64,000 nt of DNA from Streptomyces sp. SCSIO 75703. Its GTDB lineage: Bacteria > Actinomycetota > Actinomycetes > Streptomycetales > Streptomycetaceae. Below the pieces are notes generated by a model, which saw nothing but the letters and a program-made list of their open reading frames with translations, ran no database searches and was not told where the DNA came from. The DNA lies in NCBI RefSeq assembly GCF_036607905.1, contig NZ_CP144555.1, positions 248,001 to 312,000 on the forward strand, written 5' to 3'. Below are positions 34,961 through 43,204 of this stretch, one piece after another; the stretch's first letter is position 1, and each line of letters begins with the position of its first letter. Both the position numbers and the translations under genes were made by a program.

Positions 34961-36628
34961 ATGAGCACCCCGGAAACCGCCACCCGACAGCCTCCCGTCC
35001 GCAGACTCCCGCTGTCCGGCGTGTTCCGGGTGAACCGCCCCTCCGACATCTGGTTCAAGCCCGCCACCAGCGTCGCGGTCGCCGTCGCCCTGGTCCTCGC
35101 CCCCCTGCTGCTCACCGGCCGCACCGACCTGGCGATGTACGTGATGCCCGGCGCCTTCTGCGCGCTGTACGCCCACCACCTCCCCTACGCGGCCCGGGTC
35201 CGGACCACCGCCGGGGTGGTGGCGGGCATGACGGCGAGCATGGCCGCCGCGCTGCTCGGCGCCGCCCTCGTCGACGACGTGCCGGTGCTGGTCGCCCTCG
35301 CCGCCCTCCTCGCCGGCGTCCAGAAGGCCGTCTGCGACGCGACCCGCGTCGGCCCGCCCGGCCACACGATCCTCGTCTTCGTCTCCTCCGGCACCCTCTT
35401 CCTGCCGCAGCGGCTCGCGGACGTCCCCTTCCACACCGCCCTGACCCTCGGTGCCGGCGTCGTCGGCGGCCTCGTCGCCCTCGCCCCCGCCCTGGTCCGG
35501 CGCGAGGGACCGGAGCGCCGGACCACCGCGCGCGCCCTGGAGGCCGCCGCCGGCTTCCTCGACACGCCGGACGGGCCGGCCCGCGCCCGCGCCCGGCACG
35601 CCGCCGCTGCCGCCGTGCACGGGGCCTGGCAGTCGCTGTCGGCGGGCGGCCGGCGCACCCCGGTCCGGCACACCCTGGAACGCCTCGTGCTGTGCGCCGA
35701 GGCCGCCCTCGCCGACGCACCCGGCGAGACCGGCCCCGCCCGGCTGCGCGCCTGGGCCCGCCGGGTGCGCGGCCACGGCCCGCTGCCCGAGGTGCCCGTC
35801 CCGCCGGGCGGCGACGCCGAACTCCTCGGCATCGCCGCCGAGCGCCGGGCCCGGCGCCGCGCGGGCGCCGCACGGCGGCTCCTGTCCCCCTCCGCGCCCC
35901 TGCTCCCCCTCGCCGTGCGCTGCGCGGTCGGCTGCGCCCTGGCCGGGTACGCCGGGCTGGCGCTCGGCGTCGGCCACCCGTACTGGGCGATCGTCTCGGC
36001 CGCCTCGATCCACCAGGCCAACGTCACCCTGACCTGGCACCGGGTGCTCCAGCGCACGGCCGGCAACCTGGGCGGGGTCGCGGTCTTCGCGGCGGTCGTC
36101 CCGCTGGCCCGGACCGGTGTCGTGGCCCTGGCCGCGCTGTGCGTGGCGTTCAGCTTCTGCAACGAGATGCTGATCAGCCGCAACTACTGGCTCGGCACCG
36201 TGTCGGTGACGCCGATGGCGCTGCTGATCACCGAGTTCGGCGCCGTCCGGCCGGTCGCCGAGCTGATCACCGACCGGGTGCTGGACACCGTGGCCGGGGT
36301 CGCGGTGGGCATGCTCGCCGCCGTCCTCGTCACCAGCCGCCGCACCGGCGGCCGGCTGGAGCGGGCGCTCACCGCGGTCGACCTGGCGGCCGGGGAGGCC
36401 GAGCGCGTCCTGACGGCCGTCCCGGGCTCGGCCGCCGAACTGGCCGCCGCCCGCCGCCGGCTCACCGCCGGACTGGTGGAGCTGCGGGACGCGGCCGACA
36501 CGGCGGCCGGCGAGTGGTGGCAGCGCGCGCTGCCGGAGGAGCGGCTGCTGCGCACCGAGCGCCGGGCGCACCGCACGCTCGCCGCGGCACTCCGGCACCG
36601 GGCGACGGCCGCCCCGGGGACGCCGTAG
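34961..36628 (+). CDS. FUSC-family inner-membrane transporter
   Basis: This 555-residue protein has two membrane blocks (about residues 38-180 and 322-470), each with several hydrophobic helices, separated by a long cytoplasmic region and followed by a helical tail. FVSSGTLFLPQRL and NYWLGTVSVTPMALLITEFG are typical of the FUSC/YccS/aromatic-acid exporter superfamily. It probably exports small organic acids or drugs. The gene appears leaderless, with a palindromic operator just upstream, so it should be inducible. Confidence 0.88.
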   Translation: MSTPETATRQPPVRRLPLSGVFRVNRPSDIWFKPATSVAVAVALVLAPLLLTGRTDLAMYVMPGAFCALYAHHLPYAARVRTTAGVVAGMTASMAAALLGAALVDDVPVLVALAALLAGVQKAVCDATRVGPPGHTILVFVSSGTLFLPQRLADVPFHTALTLGAGVVGGLVALAPALVRREGPERRTTARALEAAAGFLDTPDGPARARARHAAAAAVHGAWQSLSAGGRRTPVRHTLERLVLCAEAALADAPGETGPARLRAWARRVRGHGPLPEVPVPPGGDAELLGIAAERRARRRAGAARRLLSPSAPLLPLAVRCAVGCALAGYAGLALGVGHPYWAIVSAASIHQANVTLTWHRVLQRTAGNLGGVAVFAAVVPLARTGVVALAALCVAFSFCNEMLISRNYWLGTVSVTPMALLITEFGAVRPVAELITDRVLDTVAGVAVGMLAAVLVTSRRTGGRLERALTAVDLAAGEAERVLTAVPGSAAELAAARRRLTAGLVELRDAADTAAGEWWQRALPEERLLRTERRAHRTLAAALRHRATAAPGTP

Positions 36629-36813
36629 CGCGGGGCGGGGCACGGCGCGAGGCGGGGCGCGGGGCCGCGAGGCGGGGCGCGACGGCCGGCGGTGTGGCAT
36701 GCGCCACGGGCGGGGCCCTCGGGCCGTGCGCGCGGGCCCGGCTCGTGCATGATCGGTGAGCCCTTCGACCTGCACGGCGGGGAGGCACCTGACCGAACAC
36801 GAAGGAGATGGCG

Positions 36814-37581
36814 TTGTCCATCTGGGAGTCACTGGCCGTCTTCGCCGCCGGGATCGGCGCGGGAACGATCAACACCATCGTCGGATCGGGGACGCTGATC
36901 ACGTTCCCCGTCCTGCTCTCCACCGGGCTGCCCCCGGTCACCGCGACCGTCTCCAACGCCCTCGGGCTGATCCCGGGGTCCGTCAGCGGCGCCATAGGCT
37001 ACCGCGCGGAGCTGAAGGGCCAGCGGCCCCTGGTGCTGCGGCTCGGCGCCGTGGCCGCGACCGGCGGACTGTGCGGCGCGGTGCTGCTGCTGACGCTCCC
37101 GGCCACCGCCTTCGAGACGATCGTCCCGGCACTGGTCGCGCTCGCCCTCGTCCTCGTCGTGCTCCAGCCCCGCATCTCCGCGCGGGTGCGGCGGCGCCGG
37201 GAGCGCAAGGGCACCGTCGCCCGCGCGCACGGCGGGCCGGTCCTCCTCGGCGGCATCCTGCTGGCCAGCGTCTACGGCGGCTACTTCACGGCGGCCCAGG
37301 GGATCATCTACCTGTCGCTGATGGGCATGCTGCTCACCGACTCCCTCCAGCGCCTCAACGCCGTCAAGAACGTCCTCGCCGCCATCGTCAACACCATCGC
37401 GGCGCTCTTCTTCCTCTTCGTCGCCCACTTCGACTGGACGGCCGTCGTGCTCATCGCCGTCGGCTCGGCGATCGGCGGGCAGATCGGCGCGAAGGTGGGG
37501 CGCCGGCTCCCGCCGTTCGCGCTGCGCGTCTTCATCGTGGTCGTCGGCAGCTTCGCCATCGTCCAGCTCCTGCTGCGCTGA
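36814..37581 (+). CDS. Sulfite exporter TauE/SafE-family permease
   Basis: This 255-residue membrane protein has about eight helices, with the family signature GAGTINTIVGSGTLITFPVLL near the N-terminus and its repeat in the second half (VYGGYFTAAQGIIYLSLMG). The family moves sulfite, sulfonates or related anions. The RBS GAAGGAG (36801-36807) touches the in-frame ATG at 36808, which is too close; TTG 36814 has proper spacing, so I placed the start there. It precedes a thiol-redox cluster. Confidence 0.88.
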   Translation: MSIWESLAVFAAGIGAGTINTIVGSGTLITFPVLLSTGLPPVTATVSNALGLIPGSVSGAIGYRAELKGQRPLVLRLGAVAATGGLCGAVLLLTLPATAFETIVPALVALALVLVVLQPRISARVRRRRERKGTVARAHGGPVLLGGILLASVYGGYFTAAQGIIYLSLMGMLLTDSLQRLNAVKNVLAAIVNTIAALFFLFVAHFDWTAVVLIAVGSAIGGQIGAKVGRRLPPFALRVFIVVVGSFAIVQLLLR

Positions 37582-37682
37582 TCCGGCGCGCCCCGCCCGT
37601 CCGGCGGACGGCCCGGTCGTCGCCGGTCGCGGGCCCGTCGTCTATCGTGGCGTGACCTCCACAGTGAAGGCGGGCAGTACGG

Positions 37683-38093
37683 ATGCGGCGAGCGGCGGAC
37701 CTCGTGGCGACCAGGGTCGCCCTGCGAGGCGTGCTCGCGCTGCTGTTCGCCGTGGTGGCCGTGGTCTGCGTGTCGGCCCGCGCCGCGCAGCACGAGGCCG
37801 CCGCTCCCCTCGCCCCGGCCGCCACGGCCGTGTCGTACGCGACGCCGGTCTCCGGGCCCGTGACCGGGACGGAGCCCGCGGGGGACGACGACGCCGCGCC
37901 GTGCGGCAAGAAGGCCGTCACCGACCACAGCGCCCAGCGGGCCGAGGCCACGACGCATGCGCCGCTCGTCCCCTCCCCGCTCCAGCCGGACGCCCTGGCG
38001 GCCCCGGCGACGGCCCGCGGCGGCCCGGCCTCGGCCTCGGGCGGGCCCGCGCCGCCCCCGGCGTCCTCCTCCCCCTCCGTTCTGCGGCTGTAG
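37683..38093 (+). CDS. Secreted or membrane-anchored Ala/Pro-rich protein, unknown
   Basis: This 136-residue protein has an N-terminal hydrophobic segment (residues 14-33) and then a low-complexity Ala/Pro/Ser tail outside the membrane with a single Cys (APCGKK). No domain is recognised. It stands directly before the CPVC, DsbA-like and CcdA-like genes on the same strand, so it may belong with extracellular thiol chemistry. Confidence 0.6.
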   Translation: MRRAADLVATRVALRGVLALLFAVVAVVCVSARAAQHEAAAPLAPAATAVSYATPVSGPVTGTEPAGDDDAAPCGKKAVTDHSAQRAEATTHAPLVPSPLQPDALAAPATARGGPASASGGPAPPPASSSPSVLRL

Positions 38094-38160
38094 GCCGGAC
38101 CGCGCGGTCTCGTCCTGCTTCCTTCGCTCTTCCGCTTCCGCGTGAACGGAGTTCGTCCGC

Positions 38161-38667
38161 ATGTCCTCTTCCCGGCGTTCCCTCGTCCGGGCGAGCCGGT
38201 CGCTGCGCGCGTGGCGGGCCGGACAGTGGTGGGTGGCGGGCCTCGGTGCCCTGGCCACGGCCGTCGCCGTCGGCGTGCCCACCGTCGTCGTGCCCAACCC
38301 GCTCTTCGCCCGCTCGGTCCCCGTCCAGTGGTGGAACTACCCCGTCCTGGCCCTGACCTCCGTCCTGGCCGGCCTCGTGCTGAGCACGTACGTCCGCCCG
38401 CCCGTCCCCGAGGACGCCGACGCCGGCGGTCCCGGCGACGCGCGGGCCGGGCGGATGGGCGCGGTCGGCGGGGTGCTGTCGTTCCTCGCCGTGGGCTGCC
38501 CGGTCTGCAACAAGCTCGTCCTCGTCCTGCTCGGCGCCTCGGGGGCCCTCGCCTACTGGGCTCCCCTCCAGCCGCTGGTGGCCCTCGCCTCCCTCGCCCT
38601 GCTGGCGGAGGCGGCGCTGCGGCGGCTCTCCACGCAGACCGCGTGCCCGGTCGTCCCCGCCGCCTGA
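38161..38667 (+). CDS. Membrane protein with CxxC motif, thiol-redox cluster
   Basis: This 168-residue protein has about four hydrophobic helices (near residues 27-45, 58-75, 98-125, 130-150). C113 and C116 form GCPVCN at the end or inside a helix, a thioredoxin-like CxxC motif in the membrane. I know no characterised member. RBS GGAG precedes ATG 38161. The next genes are DsbA-like and CcdA-like, so an electron-relay role across the membrane is a reasonable inference. Confidence 0.75.
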   Translation: MSSSRRSLVRASRSLRAWRAGQWWVAGLGALATAVAVGVPTVVVPNPLFARSVPVQWWNYPVLALTSVLAGLVLSTYVRPPVPEDADAGGPGDARAGRMGAVGGVLSFLAVGCPVCNKLVLVLLGASGALAYWAPLQPLVALASLALLAEAALRRLSTQTACPVVPAA

Positions 38668-38767
38668 GCGCGGACCCGGCACTCCCCCGCTCCGGTCGGC
38701 CACCTGCTCCGAGCCCTTCCGATCCCCTCCGATCCGTTCTTCCGACACGTTCGAAGGCTTCCTTCCC

Positions 38768-39529
38768 ATGACTGCATCCACACCCTCCCCCGCCCGTCGC
38801 CGCCGCCGGCGCACCTACACGGCCGTCGCGGTGCTCCTCGCCGCCGCCCTCACGGCCTCCCTCGCCCTCACGCTGGACGGCTCCGGCGACGGGGACACGA
38901 AGCGCCGCGACACGGCGGCGGCCGAGACCGGAGCGACCGACCCGGGCCCGGCCGACGAGAGCCTGCTCGCCCTCGCCCGTCGCGACGCCTCCGACGCGCT
39001 CGCGGTCGGCCGTGCCGACGCCCCCGTGGTGATGATCGAGTACTCGGACTTCCAGTGCCCCTTCTGCGGACGGTTCGCGCGCGAGACCAAACCGGAACTG
39101 CTGCGCTCCTACGTCGACAAGGGCGTGCTGCGCATCGAGTGGCGCAACTTCCCCGTCTTCGGCGAGGAGTCCGACCGCGCGGCGCGCGCCGGCTGGGCGG
39201 CCGGCCGCCAGAAGAAGTTCTGGGAGTTCCACGACGTGGTCTACGCCACCGAGCGCAAGCGCAACTCCGGTGCCTTCGCCGCCGACAAACTGGTCGCCAT
39301 GGCCCGCGAGGCCGGGGTCCCCGACCTCGACGCGTTCCGCGCGGACCTGGAGTCAAAGGAGGCCGGCGCGGCCGTCGAGCGGGACGCCTACGAGGGGTAC
39401 GGACTCGGTGTCAGCAGCACCCCGGCGTTCCTCGTCAACGGCCGGCCGATCCTCGGGGCGCAGCCGACCGAGACCTTCGAGGCGGCCGTGGACGCGGCGG
39501 CCCGTGCGGCCGAGGCGGCCGGCGAGTGA
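38768..39529 (+). CDS. DsbA-like membrane-anchored thiol oxidoreductase
   Basis: This 253-residue protein has an Arg-rich N-terminus and one TM anchor (residues 17-36), then a thioredoxin-fold domain of the DsbA/BdbD type. The active site is C97-PFC100 (SDFQCPFCGRF) and the cis-Pro loop is SSTPAFLVNG. It acts outside the membrane to make or shuffle disulfides. GAAGG precedes ATG 38768. Its stop overlaps the start of the CcdA-like gene by 4 bases. Confidence 0.93.
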   Translation: MTASTPSPARRRRRRTYTAVAVLLAAALTASLALTLDGSGDGDTKRRDTAAAETGATDPGPADESLLALARRDASDALAVGRADAPVVMIEYSDFQCPFCGRFARETKPELLRSYVDKGVLRIEWRNFPVFGEESDRAARAGWAAGRQKKFWEFHDVVYATERKRNSGAFAADKLVAMAREAGVPDLDAFRADLESKEAGAAVERDAYEGYGLGVSSTPAFLVNGRPILGAQPTETFEAAVDAAARAAEAAGE

Positions 39530-40566
39530 GCGAGGTGGGCCTGCTGGTGGCCTTCCTCGGCGGGCTGCTCGCGCTGCTCAGCCCGTGCAGCGCGCTGCTG
39601 CTGCCCGCGTTCTTCGCCTACTCCTTCACCGGGCGGACCCGTCTGGTGGCGCGCACCGGCGTGTTCTACGCCGGGCTGTGCACGACCCTGGTCCCGCTCG
39701 GCGTCGCCGGCTCGTTCGCCGCCCGGCTCTTCTACGGGCACCGGGACCTGCTGATCACGGTGGGCGGCTGGACGCTGATCGTGCTCGGCGCGGCGCAGGT
39801 CGCCGGGTTCGGTTTCGGCTCCCGGCGGCTGGCCCGGGCGGCGGGGGCCCGGCGGTCCGGCTCGGCCCTGTCGGTGTTCGCGCTGGGCGCCGTGTACGGG
39901 CTGGCCGGGTTCTGCGCCGGGCCGATCCTCGGCGGGGTGCTGACCGTCGCGGCGCTCGACGGCGACCCGGTGCACGGCGGCGTGCTGCTGGCCGTGTACG
40001 CGCTGGGCATGGCGGTGCCGGTGTTCTTCCTGGCCCTGCTCTGGGACCGGTTCGACCTCGGGCGCCGGCGCTGGCTGCGCGGCCGGGCGGTGGCGCTCGG
40101 GCCGGTGACGGTGCACAGCACCTCGGCGCTGGGCGGGGCGCTCTTCGTCCTGCTCGGTGTGGCCTTCCTGGTGTTCGACGGCGCGTCGGCGCTGCCGTCG
40201 CCGCTGAGCACCGACGCCGAGTTCGCCCTGGAGGAGCGGATCTCGGCGCTGGGCTCGGCCGTGTCCGACCGGACGGTGCTGCTGGTGCTGGCGGGGATCG
40301 CGGCGCTGGTCGCCGTGGCCGTCCTGCTCCGGGGCGGCGGCCGGGACGGTACGGCGCGGGACGGCGGCCCGGCCCCGGGCGACGGGGCGGAGCCGGGCGC
40401 GGGGGCCCCCGCGACACCGGACGCCGTCCCGGGGGCCGGGGGTCCGGAAGCCGAGACCGGGAGCCCCGCCCGGCCGGGTGCCTCCCCGGGCGGCGCCGGG
40501 GGCCCGGCCTCCGCTTCCGGGGGAGGCTCCGGCGCCCGCGCCCCGTCGGGCGGGCCGGGCGGCTGA
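39526..40566 (+). CDS. CcdA/DsbD-like thiol-disulfide transmembrane protein
   Basis: This 346-residue protein has about six to seven membrane helices with the two conserved cysteine helices of CcdA: SPCSALLLPAFF and GLAGFCAGPILGG. CcdA passes electrons from cytoplasmic thioredoxin to outside thiol proteins. The C-terminus (about residues 270-346) is a long Gly/Ala/Pro-rich disordered tail not found in typical CcdA. GTG 39526 overlaps the DsbA-like gene, so the pair is made together. Confidence 0.9.
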   Translation: MSEVGLLVAFLGGLLALLSPCSALLLPAFFAYSFTGRTRLVARTGVFYAGLCTTLVPLGVAGSFAARLFYGHRDLLITVGGWTLIVLGAAQVAGFGFGSRRLARAAGARRSGSALSVFALGAVYGLAGFCAGPILGGVLTVAALDGDPVHGGVLLAVYALGMAVPVFFLALLWDRFDLGRRRWLRGRAVALGPVTVHSTSALGGALFVLLGVAFLVFDGASALPSPLSTDAEFALEERISALGSAVSDRTVLLVLAGIAALVAVAVLLRGGGRDGTARDGGPAPGDGAEPGAGAPATPDAVPGAGGPEAETGSPARPGASPGGAGGPASASGGGSGARAPSGGPGG

Positions 40567-40614
40567 CGCGGCGGGCGGCACCCGGCCCCGGCGCCGCCGC
40601 TCACCCCGCGGGTG

Positions 40615-41859
40615 TCATGCCCGCCGCAGGGCCTCGGCCGCGGCGGGCTCCGCGGCGAGGCTGCCCGCGACGACGCGGGAGCGGCTGTGCAGCCGCAGCG
40701 ACAGGACGACGAGGACGATCGCCACCGCGGTCATCGCCGCTCCCGCCCAGGCGGTGGACGCGAAGCCGAGACCCGCGTCGATCACGGTGCCGCCGAGCCA
40801 CGGTCCGCCGGTGTTGCCCAGGTTGAAGGCGGCGGTCGTCGTCGCGCCCGCGAGGGTGGGCGCGGCGCCGGCCACGTTGAACATGCGCGCGTTGAGCGCG
40901 GGGGCCGTGTAGAAGGCGGAGACCCCGAGGAGGAAGGAGAGCAGCACCACGGCGACCGGGCTGGACGCGGTCAGCGCCAGCACGGCCAGCAGCACGGTCG
41001 AGGTGGTGATGCCGGAGAGCAGCACGCCGAACAGGTGGGCGTCGGCGACCCGGCCGCCGATGGTGGTGCCGATCAGCGCGCCGAGACCGAACAGCGCGAG
41101 CACCGTCGGCACCCAGCCGTCGGCCAGTCCGGCCACGTCGGTCAGGAGCGGCGCGAGGTAGGAGAAGGCGCAGAAGACACCGCCCGCGGCGAGCGCGGTC
41201 ACGCCGATGGAGAGCCACACCTGGCGGTCGCGGTAGATGGCCAGTTCGCCCTTGAGCCGGGGCCGGCGCTCGGGCAGCGGGATGCGGGGGATCAGGGCGA
41301 CCACCCCGGCGAGCGCGAGCGCGGAGGCCGCGCCCACCGCCCAGAAGGCGGACCGCCAGCCCAGGTGCTCGCCGAGGAAGGCGCCGGCCGGGACGCCGAG
41401 CACGTTGGCGATGGACAGGCCGCCGATCATCACGGCCATGGCGCGGGCCCGCGCGGTCCGCGGCACCATGGCGATGGCCACGGCGGCGCCCACCGCCCAG
41501 AACCCGGCGCAGGCCAGCGCGCTCACCACGCGGGAGGCGAACAGGACGGCGTACGTGGGCGCGAGAGCGCCGGCGATCTGACCGAGGCCGAAGACGGCGA
41601 CGAGCGCGACCAGCGTGGTCTTGCGGGGCAGTCGGAGGGTGGCCACCGCGAGCAGCGGGGCGCCGACGACCATGCCGATGGCGAACGCCGAGATGAGCAG
41701 GCCCGCTTGCGGGATGGTGACGTCCATGTCGTCGGCGATGGGCGGCAGCAGGCCGGAGAGCATGAACTCGCTGGTGCCGAGCGCGAAGACGGAGAGGCCG
41801 AGGACGTAGACGGCGAGTGGCATACGGGCAGCCGGGGGCCGTGCGGTGGTTTCCTGCAT
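40615..41859 (-). CDS. cmlR: Chloramphenicol-type MFS exporter (CmlR/Cmx family)
   Basis: This 414-residue MFS drug/H+ antiporter has twelve helices. The sequence GLSVFALGTSEFMLSGLLPPIADDM, and the stretch from LLISAFAIGMVVGAPLLAVATLRLPR on, closely match the Streptomyces chloramphenicol-resistance exporters CmlR. It probably exports chloramphenicol or similar drugs. ATG 41859 is preceded by AAGGTG; an in-frame TTG lies 12 bases upstream. No regulator is adjacent. The gene name follows family likeness, and the substrate is not proven. Confidence 0.9.
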   Translation of the reverse strand: MQETTARPPAARMPLAVYVLGLSVFALGTSEFMLSGLLPPIADDMDVTIPQAGLLISAFAIGMVVGAPLLAVATLRLPRKTTLVALVAVFGLGQIAGALAPTYAVLFASRVVSALACAGFWAVGAAVAIAMVPRTARARAMAVMIGGLSIANVLGVPAGAFLGEHLGWRSAFWAVGAASALALAGVVALIPRIPLPERRPRLKGELAIYRDRQVWLSIGVTALAAGGVFCAFSYLAPLLTDVAGLADGWVPTVLALFGLGALIGTTIGGRVADAHLFGVLLSGITTSTVLLAVLALTASSPVAVVLLSFLLGVSAFYTAPALNARMFNVAGAAPTLAGATTTAAFNLGNTGGPWLGGTVIDAGLGFASTAWAGAAMTAVAIVLVVLSLRLHSRSRVVAGSLAAEPAAAEALRRA

Positions 41860-41961
41860 GACACCTTGCAACAGGGCGGGCGCTCGCCGTCATTCCCGCA
41901 CGGGATGTGATCTCGCCCCGGCCGAAGGCCCCTCCCTCCCTCCCTTCGCCCTGGCGGCCTC

Positions 41962-42318
41962 TCAGTCGTCGCCCTCGCCGAGTTGCGGGTCGAGGTCGTC
42001 GCGCAGGAGCCCGCGGCTGCCGGTCTGCCCGGTGCGGTACGCGGAGCGGGCCACCAGGTGGGAGGCGACCGGGCTGGTGAGGAACTGGAAGAAGACGATG
42101 AGCCCGAGCGTGCCCAGGTCGATGGGGTCGCGCAGGCGCAGCGTCACCCCGGCGAGGGCGAGCAGCACACCGATGGTCTGCGGTTTGGTCGCGGCGTGGG
42201 AACGGGTCAGGACGTCGGGGAAGCGGAGCATGCCGATCACGCCGATGAGGCACTGCACGCAGCCGAGCAGCAGCAGGACCGCGCCGAGCAGGTCGGCCGC
42301 CTCCAGCCACGGGTTCAC
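41962..42318 (-). CDS. mrpG: Na+/H+ antiporter subunit G
   Basis: This 118-residue subunit has three hydrophobic helices and the MnhG/PhaG motif GMLRFPDVLTRSHAATKPQTIGVLLAL. It is the last gene of the Mrp operon. GTG 42318 overlaps the mrpF stop by 4 bases. Mrp is a multi-subunit antiporter related to respiratory complex I that expels Na+ (and Li+ or K+) in exchange for H+, giving pH and salt tolerance. Confidence 0.93.
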   Translation of the reverse strand: MNPWLEAADLLGAVLLLLGCVQCLIGVIGMLRFPDVLTRSHAATKPQTIGVLLALAGVTLRLRDPIDLGTLGLIVFFQFLTSPVASHLVARSAYRTGQTGSRGLLRDDLDPQLGEGDD

Positions 42319-42632
42319 CGGTGGTCCTCGGTGCCGTCCGGGCGGATCGCGGGCCGGTCGCGTACGGCGATGAAGCGGGCGATGCCCACCGATCCGGTGA
42401 AGCCGAGGAAGGCGAGGACGAGCATCACCGGGTAGTAGAAGGGGTCGCCGCTCAGGGCGGCCTTGGCGCCGATCCCGGCGATGATGAGGGCCGCCGCGAC
42501 GTCGAGGGCGACGGCGCGGTCCAGCATGGAGGGCCCGCTCCAGATGCGGTAGAGGAGCAGGGCGCCCGCGGCGAGGATCACCACGACGGAGGCGACCAGC
42601 AGGGCGTCCTCGACGGTGTGCAGGGTGGTCAT
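42315..42632 (-). CDS. mrpF: Na+/H+ antiporter subunit F
   Basis: This 105-residue subunit has three TM helices with the MnhF signature YRIWSGPSMLDRAVALDVAAALIIAGIGAKAAL, then GFTGSVGIARFIAVRD. ATG 42632 shares its first base with the mrpE stop codon, so the genes are tightly coupled. Confidence 0.93.
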   Translation of the reverse strand: MTTLHTVEDALLVASVVVILAAGALLLYRIWSGPSMLDRAVALDVAAALIIAGIGAKAALSGDPFYYPVMLVLAFLGFTGSVGIARFIAVRDRPAIRPDGTEDHR

Positions 42633-43204
42633 CACGGTCCGTTCCCTTCCGGCACCGGGCCGCGGGCCCGTGCGATGTCGGCCGCGGTGCCGAAGGCCCC
42701 GGCCACGAGTTCCTCCATCCGCCACACGGAGCGCCGGGCCCGTTCGACCGCGCCCGGATCGTCGGCGTCCAGGACGTGCAGGAACACGGTGGACGTCGCG
42801 CGGCGCACCTCGATGACGGAGCCGCCGGGGACGTTGGAGACGGCGACCGCGGTGGCGGTCAGCATGAGGTCGCTGCGGCAGCGCAGCGGTACGGCGACGA
42901 CGGCCGCCGGGTAGGGGCCGCGGGCCTGGATCTGCCGGGTGACCTCGACGCTGGAGGAGACCATGTCGTAGACGAGGTAGCCGAGGAGCCGCAGGATGCC
43001 CAGCGGGTGCAGGCGCAGGCCCAGTTCCACGGCGGGCAGCGGGAAGGCGAGGCTCACGCAGAGGGCGACGATCACGCCGTTGACGACGTTGCCCCAGGAG
43101 AGCGTGCCCCACAGCAGGACCCAGATGACGGTGAGCCAGGCGACGAGCGGCGGGTCGGGGACGCGGCGGCGGCGAGCGGAGCGGTTCCTGACGGTGTGGC
43201 TCAT
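42632..43204 (-). CDS. mrpE: Na+/H+ antiporter subunit E
   Basis: This 190-residue subunit has an Arg-rich N-terminus, two or three TM helices (about residues 20-90) and a cytoplasmic domain with TATAVAVSNVPGGSVIEVRRATSTVFLHVLDAD, the MnhE core. It overlaps mrpD by 4 bases and mrpF by 1. Confidence 0.92.
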   Translation of the reverse strand: MSHTVRNRSARRRRVPDPPLVAWLTVIWVLLWGTLSWGNVVNGVIVALCVSLAFPLPAVELGLRLHPLGILRLLGYLVYDMVSSSVEVTRQIQARGPYPAAVVAVPLRCRSDLMLTATAVAVSNVPGGSVIEVRRATSTVFLHVLDADDPGAVERARRSVWRMEELVAGAFGTAADIARARGPVPEGNGP

